The notes under the pieces: model-generated
What the model was told of the DNA's origin: nothing
Database searches by the model: none
The model's input: only the letters and a program-made list of their open reading frames with translations
Source of the DNA: Vitis vinifera
Taxonomy: Eukaryota > Streptophyta > Magnoliopsida > Vitales > Vitaceae
Direction of reading: 5' to 3'
Assembly (NCBI RefSeq): GCF_030704535.1
Contig: NC_081812.1
Coordinates: 15,101,001-15,165,000 of the forward strand
Length of the DNA stretch: 64,000 nucleotides
Shown: piece after piece, positions 12,279-22,020 of the stretch
Position numbering within the stretch: position 1 is the stretch's first letter
Layout: the number at the start of each line of letters is the position of its first letter
Position numbers and translations under genes: made by a program

Positions 12279-13904
12279 CCCTCATCATCAAATTCGATGA
12301 ATCATGTGTCTCTTCTGTGTTCCACCTTCGAACCAGTAAAGGGCAAAATGAAGAATGGATTTTGATCCATCCTATGGGCGGGTCTGGTTTATATTGGACT
12401 GGGCTGAAGAGTTGTTTGGGCTTCCCCGCCTTGGCTCACTTACATGTAATTGGAGCCCTTAACTTCGTTCACGAAGGTGAGGTTTAATCAAACAAATAAT
12501 TTAATTTTTATTGTGGAGATCTTGGAGGGAGAAATGAGGGAGAAAAGGAACTAGCAGTAAAATAGGGCATTTGATATTTTTTTTAAAATAAAATTTTAAA
12601 TTTAAAAATTTTTAAAATAAATAAAATAGGGCATTTCAAAAGATGTATGAATTTGTAAAATAGATGATGAAAAAAATAGCCTTATTATTAAGGACATGCA
12701 TGACAAGTACAAAGTTTAAAAGGGGGAGATTGCATTTAATTAATTTTTTTTTTCCAAAAAAGGATGTCAAATATAAAAACATGTTAGGAAACTATTTTTG
12801 TCTGTTCTTAAAAATAAAAAAATATTTTTTAAACTCCAAAACACATTTGATAACTATTTATATATTTTTTTTAAAGAAAATATTTTATTTATTTTTTCAA
12901 ATTATTTTAAAAAATAATTATATAAATATAGAGAATGACTAAAAATAAAATAAAACATTACACATACAAACTATTTTAATAAATATTTGTTTTCTTGAAA
13001 ATTGATTTTTTGAGGGCACCCAACATGCTCTAGAGGCAACTCTCCCTTTGAGTTCGAGTGAGACATACCCAGGGAGTGTGGTGGCTCTTGTGATTTGTGA
13101 TAAAGAAGTTATGGGATCTTGAACTCAGAGCTGTGAGTAGAATCCAGCAAAATGGATGCATGACTCCCCTTACGCTGAACATCATATATTTGAATTTAAC
13201 CCAACAGGGGCAACATCAGTATTTGATGAGGAAGTAAATGGATATTTAGCACCACTCTTTTCTGCTACACACCATTCTACTATTCATGATAAACGAATGT
13301 TTGGTTGTCAACATAATCGAATATGTCAATTCCCTACCCTGGATTTGTTTCTTCTTCTACACCTGTTCTGCTGTTCAGTTTTCCATTTCAGATACATTTC
13401 TAACAATAGCCACCATTCAATTTACCCAGCAGAGTCTCCATGGAAGAGCTAACATCTCCAGCATTTGAGTTCTACTGTAGTCGTTCTAGGAAAGCTAAAA
13501 TCAAAAGGTGCAGGCATATGAGGATTGGGGAAGCAAAGATTCATCAGGGACCATGAGACAGTTCCAGGGTTCCTCTCATCACATCATTCATGAAGGTCAA
13601 ACAATTATAGTAGCATAAGCATGTCCAGAATATATATATGCTTCAGCTCTGAACCCAAATAAATTATCTGGCTCAAGCATTTACTTGTTGCCTCATGGCA
13701 ACTAGAAAAAGAAAAGTTAAAGATCTCACTTGTTTAAAAACATTTCTCTAGTCACTTTCAGGTCTATGAAATTCTATGTTCATAAGGGAGCTGCAATGGT
13801 TTTAAAGACTTAAAAACACTTTCCAACATTGAAATTAAACCACAAGACGTACCTATAAACAAAGCCACACAACCTTTTACCTTGATTCCCTTATCATATC
13901 ACAT
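12279..13904. other. Intergenic region upstream of the PPR gene
   Basis: 12279-12420 should carry the minus-strand PPR promoter and 5' UTR. 13450-13904 is probably 3' UTR of the NFRKB-like gene. The middle is AT-rich and includes a MITE-like patch at about 12779-13027. A 98-residue frame at 13156-13452 has no recognisable motif and I did not accept it as a gene. Confidence 0.5.
12779..13027. mobile_element. Possible AT-rich MITE
   Basis: ACATGTTAGG near 12779 and CCCAACATGC near 13019 are near-perfect inverted copies (one mismatch over nine bases) bounding about 250 bp of extremely AT-rich, partly self-complementary sequence. That is the look of a non-autonomous DNA element. Target-site duplications are not clear, so the family is left open. 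Confidence 0.35.
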
Positions 13905-15980
13905 TTACTGTTCCTTGAGCAGCATACTTCCAGCCATTTTCTGTTGCCGTTTTCGGGGCCTCGGAGAGGTAGCATCATCTTCAAAGTCTTCCTCCTCTTT
14001 TCCTCCATGTAAGTAGACCCACAACTTTCTAACTCTATCAAACTGTACACAAGGATCATCTTCATAGTGCAAACGGTCCAAACCTCCACGAACAACTTGG
14101 TTAATTTGTCTGCTAGAGATGCCTTCTGCAATATACTGTGAGTCTCTCAACAGAGTACAAATGTCTTCTCTGGTACCAATGTTTCCAGGCAATCTAGCAG
14201 CAGCATCTCTCACAAGGCATAACAGGGTGACATGAGCTGGTCGATCAGGTTTAAGCATAAAATGATCACGACCTTTAGAAGATGGCTTGCCACTAGCCCT
14301 TCTTAGAGGAGCAACCATGGATTTTCTACCATCAGCTGCTGTATAAGGAAAGGCTTTGTAGGGAACTAAATACCTTAAAGCTTCCTCTCTACGAAAATAA
14401 TTCCTTACTTCTTCTGAGCTTGGCCTAATAGTTGGAGTGCTCTTCTGAGTTTTTATGTCTCGAAAACTTTTCCTTGTATCCACAATTTGTTTCATCGATG
14501 TCATGGGTGGTGCAGGAAGACTTCCAATTTGTTGAAGTGTCTCTTGACTATTCCTCAGCCAGTTGGAAAAGCAATCAACTAACTTCCCAAGCATTTTGTG
14601 AGGAAGGCCCCAGCCTTCAGAAGTCATCTCTTCCTTTCTAATATCTTGATCTGACCATGAGTTACAAGAAACTGGACCAATCCAGGACCAGCTTTTGCTA
14701 GATCTTTCATAAGAGGTGAGTGGCTTCCAACCCTTTGCTCTCACAGGTGCTGTTTTGGATGAAAATATCTTCAGAACTCCTCTGACTATATCTTGAAGTG
14801 GTTCCCGGGTTTCAAGAATGCAAGGATCTCTGGGGTTTGCTCTAATGTGCTGGACAATTTCATGAATGGTGAGAGAAGGCAAATTCTTTTCTTTTGCTTG
14901 TTTAGAGCCTTGATTCCCAGCAGAGTGAAGCTCACTGCAAAATTTGAAGGCATCATCTTTCACACAGGGTGTAACCAATACTGTACGGATATCAGCAAAA
15001 AGATGGATAATGGAAAATGAGACCCCAGGAACAACCGTCCAAGTGGCCAAAGTAAAATGCTGCTTCTTTGATGGTTTTATATCAGACACCATATCATCCA
15101 TGGTTATATCATCCATGGCTCTCCTTTCTGAAAAGGGCAAATAGCCAGATTGTACAGTTAAAGAATCCTTCTTAGCATCCACTTTATGCCATCCCTCCTG
15201 TATCTTCAAAGAAGGTTCATCAATCAGCTCTCGAGATCTTAAGCGCCTGTCCATGTACTTAACACCTGATTTCCGCTTTCTCTTTGTCACCCAGTTGCAC
15301 TCCAACAATAATGTGCCCAATCCATCATGACCACTGCTTGCACATGCTTCAACATGTTGCTGCCCTTTGTTTCTTAATGCAGTATTCAGTCCATGACCAT
15401 CCAACAGTCCATATGTTTCACGCAAAATGTCCTCATCATCATCACAATCCTCCACGTCCTTTGAGCTGCTGAAACTAAAGTCATCATCAGGCAAAGCGGG
15501 AACTCCATTGGCCATTTCTACTAAAGTAATAGCTGCTTCCAGATCTAGCTGGTGAGCTGTTTTGGAGGTTGGTTTTTTGGCACCATCCTCACCTTTTATC
15601 AGAATCTCCATCTGCAGAGTCCCATCTTGATCGGGATGGGCTGACATGGAAGCACATGATCTAAAATGTCTTGTTTCAAACCTATTTTTTCCAGGAGACA
15701 ATGTGCTGGTAGATGATTCCTTAGTATCATACCTCATCACCCCTTTGTTCTTCTGTTCTCCATGTTTAGTCGGGGAACTCCTCCAAAAGCTTGGCTTTAA
15801 AGTGTGTTCATCACAATTCCCCTTCATGGAGTCATCATCTGTGCCATTACCATCATTATCATATTCCAGTGCATTAGTTCTGCTTTGGAGATCATCGTTG
15901 TTAACTAATGCACTATCTTTATGCTCCAAAAACCCCTCTCCATGTGACCTTGGAACACTCCCTCTATTCTTTACTGTCAT
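13905..15980 (-). CDS. NFRKB-like (INO80 subunit G-related) nuclear protein, short form, 691 aa
   Basis: Single coding exon from ATG at 15980 (MTVKNRGS) to stop at 13905. The frame stays open seven codons upstream without an ATG, and a likely 3' splice site (TTTCTAG) sits at about 16009. A matching donor (AACAG/GTACTA) near 16564 suggests a 5' UTR intron of about 550 bp. Residues about 560-675 match the winged-helix-like region of nuclear factor related to kappa-B-binding protein: RPAHVTLLCLVRDAAARLPG, then ISSRQINQVV and VQFDRVRKLWVYLH. Human NFRKB is subunit G of the INO80 chromatin remodeller; the plant proteins At3g45830 and At1g02290 are related. The long acidic, Ser-rich N-terminal part has no clear domain, and I see no DEUBAD domain, which the long family members carry. 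A basic PRPRKRQ near the C-terminus could be a nuclear signal. Confidence 0.8.
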   Translation of the reverse strand: MTVKNRGSVPRSHGEGFLEHKDSALVNNDDLQSRTNALEYDNDGNGTDDDSMKGNCDEHTLKPSFWRSSPTKHGEQKNKGVMRYDTKESSTSTLSPGKNRFETRHFRSCASMSAHPDQDGTLQMEILIKGEDGAKKPTSKTAHQLDLEAAITLVEMANGVPALPDDDFSFSSSKDVEDCDDDEDILRETYGLLDGHGLNTALRNKGQQHVEACASSGHDGLGTLLLECNWVTKRKRKSGVKYMDRRLRSRELIDEPSLKIQEGWHKVDAKKDSLTVQSGYLPFSERRAMDDITMDDMVSDIKPSKKQHFTLATWTVVPGVSFSIIHLFADIRTVLVTPCVKDDAFKFCSELHSAGNQGSKQAKEKNLPSLTIHEIVQHIRANPRDPCILETREPLQDIVRGVLKIFSSKTAPVRAKGWKPLTSYERSSKSWSWIGPVSCNSWSDQDIRKEEMTSEGWGLPHKMLGKLVDCFSNWLRNSQETLQQIGSLPAPPMTSMKQIVDTRKSFRDIKTQKSTPTIRPSSEEVRNYFRREEALRYLVPYKAFPYTAADGRKSMVAPLRRASGKPSSKGRDHFMLKPDRPAHVTLLCLVRDAAARLPGNIGTREDICTLLRDSQYIAEGISSRQINQVVRGGLDRLHYEDDPCVQFDRVRKLWVYLHGGKEEEDFEDDATSPRPRKRQQKMAGSMLLKEQ

Positions 15981-15999
15981 CAGCGCAAAAATCCAACTC

Positions 16000-16640
16000 A
16001 AACCCTAGAAACCATACATTGAATACGTAAACAGAGGGTACCCCACAAAAAGAAATTATCAAAATTGACTGTGAAACAAAGGAAAAAAAACTTCGACAAA
16101 TAAGCATAAACGACAACTCCGTTTGGTTGCTGAGAAAATGTGGCGAAAGACAAGGATTTTGAAATGTTGAAGTTAGGATTAAAAAAGACATTAAACTCCA
16201 CTAAACAAAGCGTAATACAATTGTTTGCCTCGTTGGACTTGAAACCCATTTTCTAGTCAACCAAACAGAGTGTAAAAATAACTATTCAACAATGCCAAGG
16301 GAAAAAACCTCGAGTCTTTAAGTTTCGAACCCTGCTGGGAAAATGTCCGAAAACAATACAACATTGCTCTATCCGCTTCACATTTTTTTTCCCCCGACAA
16401 AGCAAAGCAACTATTTACCACTTTGCTTCAGCTATCTGAATTTTCCAATTTATAGAAACGAATACATGATTAAAAATGAGACTCAAAAACCAGCATTTTC
16501 GTGACATTTTCCTGCACTATCTAGGCAGCCAAACATAGTAAAGAAGAAGGAATTGATAAATAGTACCTGTTCTCAACACTGGATTAGCCGTTGGGTTGGA
16601 AATGAAAAGAAACAAGGAGAGCGCAGCTCAAAGATCAACA
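16000..16640 (-). other. Putative 5' UTR exon and UTR intron of the NFRKB-like gene
   Basis: Read on the minus strand, a leader exon at about 16565-16690 ends AGAACAG/GTACTA, and the coding exon begins after TTTCTAG near 16009. The leader contains a short upstream ATG (ATGGGAAGT, about eight codons) that ends before the donor, which may lower translation. Only cDNA would prove this intron. Confidence 0.45.
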
Positions 16641-16699
16641 ACGAAACTTCCCATCTTCTCCAGAAACCCTAGAAATGCTAGGTGGACACATATGTAGTG

Positions 16700-18140
16700 T
16701 CGCAAGGAAGATGGCGACCACGTGGAGTGCTCTTGGTCGTCTGATATTTGAGATGGTGAGAGTCGGGAAGAGGAAAGGCGATGTCCTCAAGACTGTATTT
16801 TGAGTTAAAAGACACTAAAATAAAAACTCTATCTGTCATATTCAATTCCATTTTTTCAAAAAATAAAAAATAAAAATTGAAGTCCGTGCATTCCCTTATT
16901 TATTGATTTTTTTATTTTTATTTTTACATATGAAACATTTGGTATTTATTATTGAAACAAAGGCTGGACTGGAAAAAAAAAAAATTATATATGACTTATG
17001 ATAAATAATTATTAAGAAAATAGTACAGGTAGTAATGTACAATCGTGTTGTTTATCTGCTACAATCTGTCAATCACCAGTGATTGATGGCCATGGTTGTT
17101 GAAAAGCTTAGATGAATTTTGGGGCACGTCATGAATGATTTTCATATTGAGAATTCCTCACCGACGGGGTAACTCTTTATCTTACTCATATTCAACTTCC
17201 AGTCACGTATCAGCTTGTGCCTTTCTGAGATTTACCTTGTTTATTAAACTGTAGAGGCTGCTCATATTAACATCTCCCATACCCATCCCTAAAGCAAACA
17301 AGGAATTATAAGCCCCTATGAAAAGCACTCTACCGGGGACACGTCATCCCTAAGTTTGACCCTTCTGGCTCTTGAGGGAATGCATGAACAACTAAACCAT
17401 CATGGCATCTACACCACCTAGACATATGTTAGAAGCCTTAGCATCTCTCTTCCAAAGCACACCCCACGCACACACATCCCCACACTCTTAAGTGAGTGGG
17501 TGGGCGCATTGGAGCCGTTCAATGCCTAACACTTACAATATGGTATGCATTTGAAAAACCATACAGAGGGTACCTGCTCATTACCTACCTATTTTCTCAT
17601 ATAGGGGAGGCACTAACTTGGTTGTCCTTGTGTTTTAAGTGTGAAAGAAACTGAGACATGGATGTATGATTATTTAGAAGAGAGTACATGATGGGGTTCA
17701 GACATCAAATAAATGGTGGCAATGCATGTCTATACCAGCCTCGGTCGCTCTCACAGTCTCACTCTTCCCATATCCATGAAGAAGCTGAATTGAACAATGA
17801 CGACTCCGCGCACCTTGATTGCACAAGGCCTATATCTAGAAAGTACAAAAGAAAACATAGACAAAATGTTTCTTCAATTAACCATTTGAAATTCTGAAAC
17901 ACAGATTCCAAACAAAAGGTCATTCATCTTGTTGCTCAATGTTATTTCTGTAATGAGAAAAGATGCACAATAAGGCAAATTTGAATGACATATTATGTGT
18001 CTGTGTATTCCTCGGTTCAAGTTCACCTTGCATCCTTGCCTCCATTGCGACTTCTATTAGAGAGCCATCCTGTGTAGTTCAGACCTTCTGATTAGTTGCT
18101 TTCTCTTACGATAAGCTATTCTTGCGCCGTCTGAAATCTA
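16700..18140. other. Intergenic spacer
   Basis: 16700-16850 should hold the NFRKB-like promoter and about 17900-18140 the 3' UTR of the Tudor gene; both genes run on the minus strand. An A-rich low-complexity patch lies at 16850-16990. A 69-residue frame at 17688-17897 has no recognisable features. I see no other gene. Confidence 0.5.
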
Positions 18141-18695
18141 TTAGTCACCCTTTGGAGTGGCACTTTCACTGTGGTTACCATTAAATTTCGGTGGAGAAGC
18201 TTCTTCAGGCAACTGCACTGTCTTTCCCATACCTATAGCTTTTTTGAGCCGGCGATTTCCACATTTAGGTACTTCTTTCCCAGGTTTTTGAATGGGTCTC
18301 TGGTTCTTCCTGATGATCTTCATTGCCAGTGACTTCAATGGAACTGAAACATCAAGGGGCACAAGCACTTCTTCCAACTCATGCCACTCAAGATCTTCAA
18401 AGTCACCGTCTTCATATACCACCCTGTACCAACCTGCTTCCTTGTCAAACTGGGTCACCACCCCAGAATAGTACTGCCCTCCAAACAACTTTCGAACTTC
18501 TCTTCCTTCCAACCATTCACCAAAAACTGTCTCTTGGTGTGATCCCGTGTCACTTATAGTATCACAGTGAACCAGAGAGCCGTCATTTGAAGATACATCC
18601 GGAACCCCATTAATAACAATGGCAGGCTCTCCAGAAATCTCAAAAACCCCAGTTGGCAAAGTCTCAAATTCCTGCTCTTTGCTTTGGTTTTCCAT
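18141..18695 (-). CDS. Small Tudor-domain (PTM/DIR17-like) protein, 184 aa
   Basis: ATG at 18695 (MENQSKEQ) to stop at 18141. The frame is open further upstream, but ATTTGCAAACTTTAG at about 18711-18725 looks like a 3' splice site, so the upstream residues are probably intron. A donor (GATTCCAG/GTGGGT) near 19498 would give a 5' UTR intron of about 790 bp. Residues about 82-135 form a Tudor-like barrel: GREVRKLFGG, YYSGVVTQFD, WYRVVYEDGDFEDL and LEEVLVP. This matches the PTM/DIR17 Tudor family of plants (Arabidopsis DIR17 and the chromatin protein PTM). Related folds read methylated histone tails, but the role of these small proteins is not settled. The tail after residue 140 is basic and Lys/Arg/Pro-rich, which suggests a nuclear or nucleic-acid-associated protein (inference). 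Confidence 0.8.
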   Translation of the reverse strand: MENQSKEQEFETLPTGVFEISGEPAIVINGVPDVSSNDGSLVHCDTISDTGSHQETVFGEWLEGREVRKLFGGQYYSGVVTQFDKEAGWYRVVYEDGDFEDLEWHELEEVLVPLDVSVPLKSLAMKIIRKNQRPIQKPGKEVPKCGNRRLKKAIGMGKTVQLPEEASPPKFNGNHSESATPKGD

Positions 18696-19120
18696 CGTAC
18701 CGCCCAACCCTAAAGTTTGCAAATAGAATTTACAAAAACTATATAAATAAGAAATTATTCGTGATCTTCCCAACAAGTTTGATAGATTGAAGCATCAACA
18801 AGCAACCCAGCCAACAGTAATAAGCAATTATCATTACATAGAAAATGATTTCTTTCAATTCTATGGATTTTTTTTTTTTTCAAATATGCATTTTTTATCT
18901 TATATTTTTCAACATATTTTGGATTCTTTTCATTGCAGAGAAACATGAAGCCCAATAATTGTCAAGAATCAGGAACTGAAGGACATGATTTCTAGCACGA
19001 TACTCTCTGTCAAGACTTGCCCTCCGTGACCTTTGTTTCAGATAAAGCCCATAATCTTCATCCTAGCCTTAATTTGTGGGGGAATGACAAACATAAGATT
19101 TAAATCAAACTCGAATTCAA

Positions 19121-19145
19121 ACAAACAAACAAACAAACAAAAACA
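19121..19145. repeat. (AAAC)n microsatellite
   Basis: About six tandem copies of AAAC in the presumed 5' UTR intron of the Tudor gene. Short and simple; no function is suggested. Confidence 0.8.
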
Positions 19146-19559
19146 CCCATCTTGTGATCCAGGAAACTTTGAATCACTGAATGTTAAATACCCTTTCCTT
19201 AATTCTTATCTTCCATACGCATCAGAAATCATACTCTTCCTACCCATGAGGTCTACCTATACAATTTCATCCAATCGAACTGAAGATAGACGATAGATTG
19301 TCCTCAAGGTTGATGATGAGATACCCATCAAGGTAAATTATAAAGAACAAAAAAGAAAGAGAAAAAAAAGAAAGAGAAAAAAAATTAGAGGGAATTCTTT
19401 CTCGGAAGGTATTTCCAGTGGAAACAAACGGAGCGCAAGACAGAAATGTGAATTGCTGAAAGAGGGTAAAAGAAAGAAATCGGGTAAACCCACCTGGAAT
19501 CATCGGTGTTGAGTGATTTCTTAGGTGCAATGTGAACGGGCGGGAGTAGCGGTTAGGGT

Positions 19560-20012
19560 TTTGAACGGTCCATCTCTAACATATCAACTAAATTCCCCCG
19601 TGAGAAAACGATTGACGAAAACAAAGAGTAAGGCGGTGGAGTTAACGGTAGGATAGTTAGTCACCCTTCCTCAAGCTCAAAGGCATGTTGTCTACCCTCG
19701 AATTTGCAAACTTTCTGTATCTCTGTCTTTCCTCGCCTGTAACCCCAGCAAGTTGAAATGAAGGCTATGCCTGCCATACTACTCCTAAAACTTAAGCCCT
19801 CAAATTTTAGATCAATAAGAACATTAAATGCCACCATTAATAAACACGTGGTAATATGCATAGTCATTAAATCAAGTATTAGCCTTTGATTTGTATCGAA
19901 CGGCAATGATCACGCCACTTCACACCAATGGGGTTCAGTGATCCTGGCTCCTCTTTTCTAGTCAGTAGAATATAAGTAGGAAAGCCTTTCCCTTTACGGT
20001 GTTGTTAACGGC
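19560..20012. other. Intergenic region between divergent Tudor and PPR genes
   Basis: Roughly 450 bp separate the presumed leader of the minus-strand Tudor gene (near 19550) from the plus-strand PPR start at 20017, so the two genes probably share this region as back-to-back promoters. No clear TATA box was found. A minus-strand frame at 19661-19906 shows nothing recognisable. Confidence 0.45.
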
Positions 20013-20016
20013 ATGA

Positions 20017-22020
20017 ATGAGGCTCACAAAGTTTCTTCAAATTCAAATATCGCCCACTCCCAACGGTGGAATCCACCACTGTCTACAAAACCTCTGCAGC
20101 GTCAATGGACTCGACTATGGCGCTTTCGGCCGTCTCATCCAACACTGCAGCGACCACCGCCTCCTGCGTCAGGCCAAGCAGCTTCACGCCCGCATCGTTC
20201 TGTCGTCTCTTACGCCTGACAACTTCCTTGCTTCAAAGCTCATCACTTTTTACTCGAAGTCCAATCATCTTTATGAAGCGCACAAGGTGTTCGATAAAAT
20301 TCTTGACAAGAACATCTTTTCTTGGAACGCTATGCTCATTGGGTACTCCATTCATAACATGCATGTGCACACGCTTAATCTGTTATCGTCTCTGCTGCCG
20401 TCTTATTCCCTCACTCTGAAACCTGATAATTTCACGATCACTTGTGTTTTAAAGGCGCTATCGGTTTTATTTCCTGACTCAATCTTGGCTAAGGAGGTTC
20501 AATGCTTTGTTTTACGGCATGGATTTGATTCGGATATCTTTGTTGTCAATGCTCTGATTACCTACTACTCGAGATGTGATGAATATGGTATAGCGAGAAT
20601 TTTGTTTGATAGGATGCATGACAGAGATATTGTATCATGGAATTCGATGATTGCGGGCTATTCACAGGGTGGGTTTTATGAAGATTGCAAGGAGTTGTAT
20701 AGAAAAATGCTAGATTCAACAGGGTTGAGACCAAATGGCGTAACAGTGGTCAGTGTTTTGCAGGCCTGTGCACAGACAAATGATCTCGTTTTTGGGATGA
20801 AAGTTCACCAGTTTATAATTGAAAGAAAGGTTGAGATGGATGTTTCAGCCCATAATTCGCTTATTGGGTTATATGCGAAATGTGGGAGCTTGGATTATGC
20901 TCGAGAATTATTTAATGAGATGAGTAACAAGGATGAAGTCACTTACGGGTCAATTGTATCTGGGTACATGACTCATGGGTTTGTTGACAAAGCCATGGAT
21001 CTTTTTCGGGAAATGAAAAACCCAAGATTGAGTACATGGAATGCTGTGATTTCAGGACTGGTTCAGAACAACTGCAATGAGGGCATTTTGGAATTAGTTC
21101 AAGAGATGCAGGAATTTGGGTTTAGGCCAAATGCTGTGACGCTTTCTAGTATTCTTCCTACATTTTCTTGTTTTTCAAATCTTAAAGGAGGGAAAGCAAT
21201 TCATGCGTATGCTATTAGGAATGGTTATGCTCATAATATTTATGTGGCAACTTCCATTATTGATGCTTATGCAAAATTAGGATTTCTTCGTGGGGCACAA
21301 TGGGTTTTCGATCAATCAAAGGATAGGAGCTTGATAGTTTGGACAGCAATAATCTCAGCATATTCAGCCCATGGAGATGCTAATGCAGCCCTTAGGTTGT
21401 TTGGTGATATGCTGAGTAATGGAACTCAGCCTGACCCTGTCACTTTCACTGCAGTGTTAGCAGCTTGTGCCCATTCTGGGATGGTCAATGAAGCTTGGAA
21501 GATATTTGATGAGATGTTTCTAAAATATGGCTTTCAGCCCTGTGTTGAACATTATGCTTGCATGGTAGGAGTTCTAAGCCGAGCTGGAATGCTCTCTGAA
21601 GCAGCAGAATTCATTTGTAAAATGCCAATTGAACCAAATGCCAAAGTTTGGGGTGCACTGCTCAATGGGGTTTCAGTTTCTGGTGATGTTGAACTTGGGA
21701 AGTTTGTTTGTGATCATTTGTTCAATATGGAGCCTGAAAACACAGGTAATTATGTCATTATGGCAAATTTATACTCACAAGCTGGGAGATGGGAAGAAGC
21801 TGAAAATATTAGGGAGAAGATGAAGAAAATTGGTTTGAAGAAGATCCCAGGAACAAGTTGGATTGAAACAAGTGGAGGGTTACGAAGCTTTATAGCTAGG
21901 GATGTATCAAGTGAAAGATCTGAAGAGATATATGGGATGCTGGAAGGGTTGCTTGGGTTGATGAGAGAAGAAGGGTACACTTTGCAGGATGAGCTTGATG
22001 AGGAGTGTGCTTATATTTGA
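20017..22020 (+). CDS. Pentatricopeptide repeat protein, E class, At2g37310-like, 667 aa
   Basis: Intronless frame with ATG at 20017 and stop at 22018-22020. PPR-PLS repeats start near residue 55 and run to about residue 570, followed by the E/E+ type end (KKIPGTSWIET, then a short extension); no DYW domain. Stretches such as DNFLASKLITFYSK, DRDIVSWNSMIAGYSQ, CGSLDYAREL and VEHYACMVGVLSRAG match Arabidopsis At2g37310 closely as I remember it, including the length of about 660 aa. PPR proteins of this class act on RNA in mitochondria or plastids. The N-terminus is short of a clear presequence but has a basic, hydrophobic start (MRLTKFLQ). An out-of-frame ATG lies four bases upstream (ATGAATG), starting a 68-codon overlapping frame. 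This could reduce or tune translation from 20017. Confidence 0.92.
   Translation: MRLTKFLQIQISPTPNGGIHHCLQNLCSVNGLDYGAFGRLIQHCSDHRLLRQAKQLHARIVLSSLTPDNFLASKLITFYSKSNHLYEAHKVFDKILDKNIFSWNAMLIGYSIHNMHVHTLNLLSSLLPSYSLTLKPDNFTITCVLKALSVLFPDSILAKEVQCFVLRHGFDSDIFVVNALITYYSRCDEYGIARILFDRMHDRDIVSWNSMIAGYSQGGFYEDCKELYRKMLDSTGLRPNGVTVVSVLQACAQTNDLVFGMKVHQFIIERKVEMDVSAHNSLIGLYAKCGSLDYARELFNEMSNKDEVTYGSIVSGYMTHGFVDKAMDLFREMKNPRLSTWNAVISGLVQNNCNEGILELVQEMQEFGFRPNAVTLSSILPTFSCFSNLKGGKAIHAYAIRNGYAHNIYVATSIIDAYAKLGFLRGAQWVFDQSKDRSLIVWTAIISAYSAHGDANAALRLFGDMLSNGTQPDPVTFTAVLAACAHSGMVNEAWKIFDEMFLKYGFQPCVEHYACMVGVLSRAGMLSEAAEFICKMPIEPNAKVWGALLNGVSVSGDVELGKFVCDHLFNMEPENTGNYVIMANLYSQAGRWEEAENIREKMKKIGLKKIPGTSWIETSGGLRSFIARDVSSERSEEIYGMLEGLLGLMREEGYTLQDELDEECAYI

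Noticed and set aside
13156-13452. 98-residue plus-strand frame
   Set aside because: No motif, no splice or promoter support, and it lies where the minus-strand gene's 3' UTR is expected.
16325-16340. tRNA-like word TTTCGAACCCTGC
   Set aside because: No tRNA cloverleaf can be drawn around it; it is in the presumed 5' UTR intron.
17688-17897. 69-residue frame downstream of the Tudor gene
   Set aside because: Composition and context give no support and it has no recognised motif.
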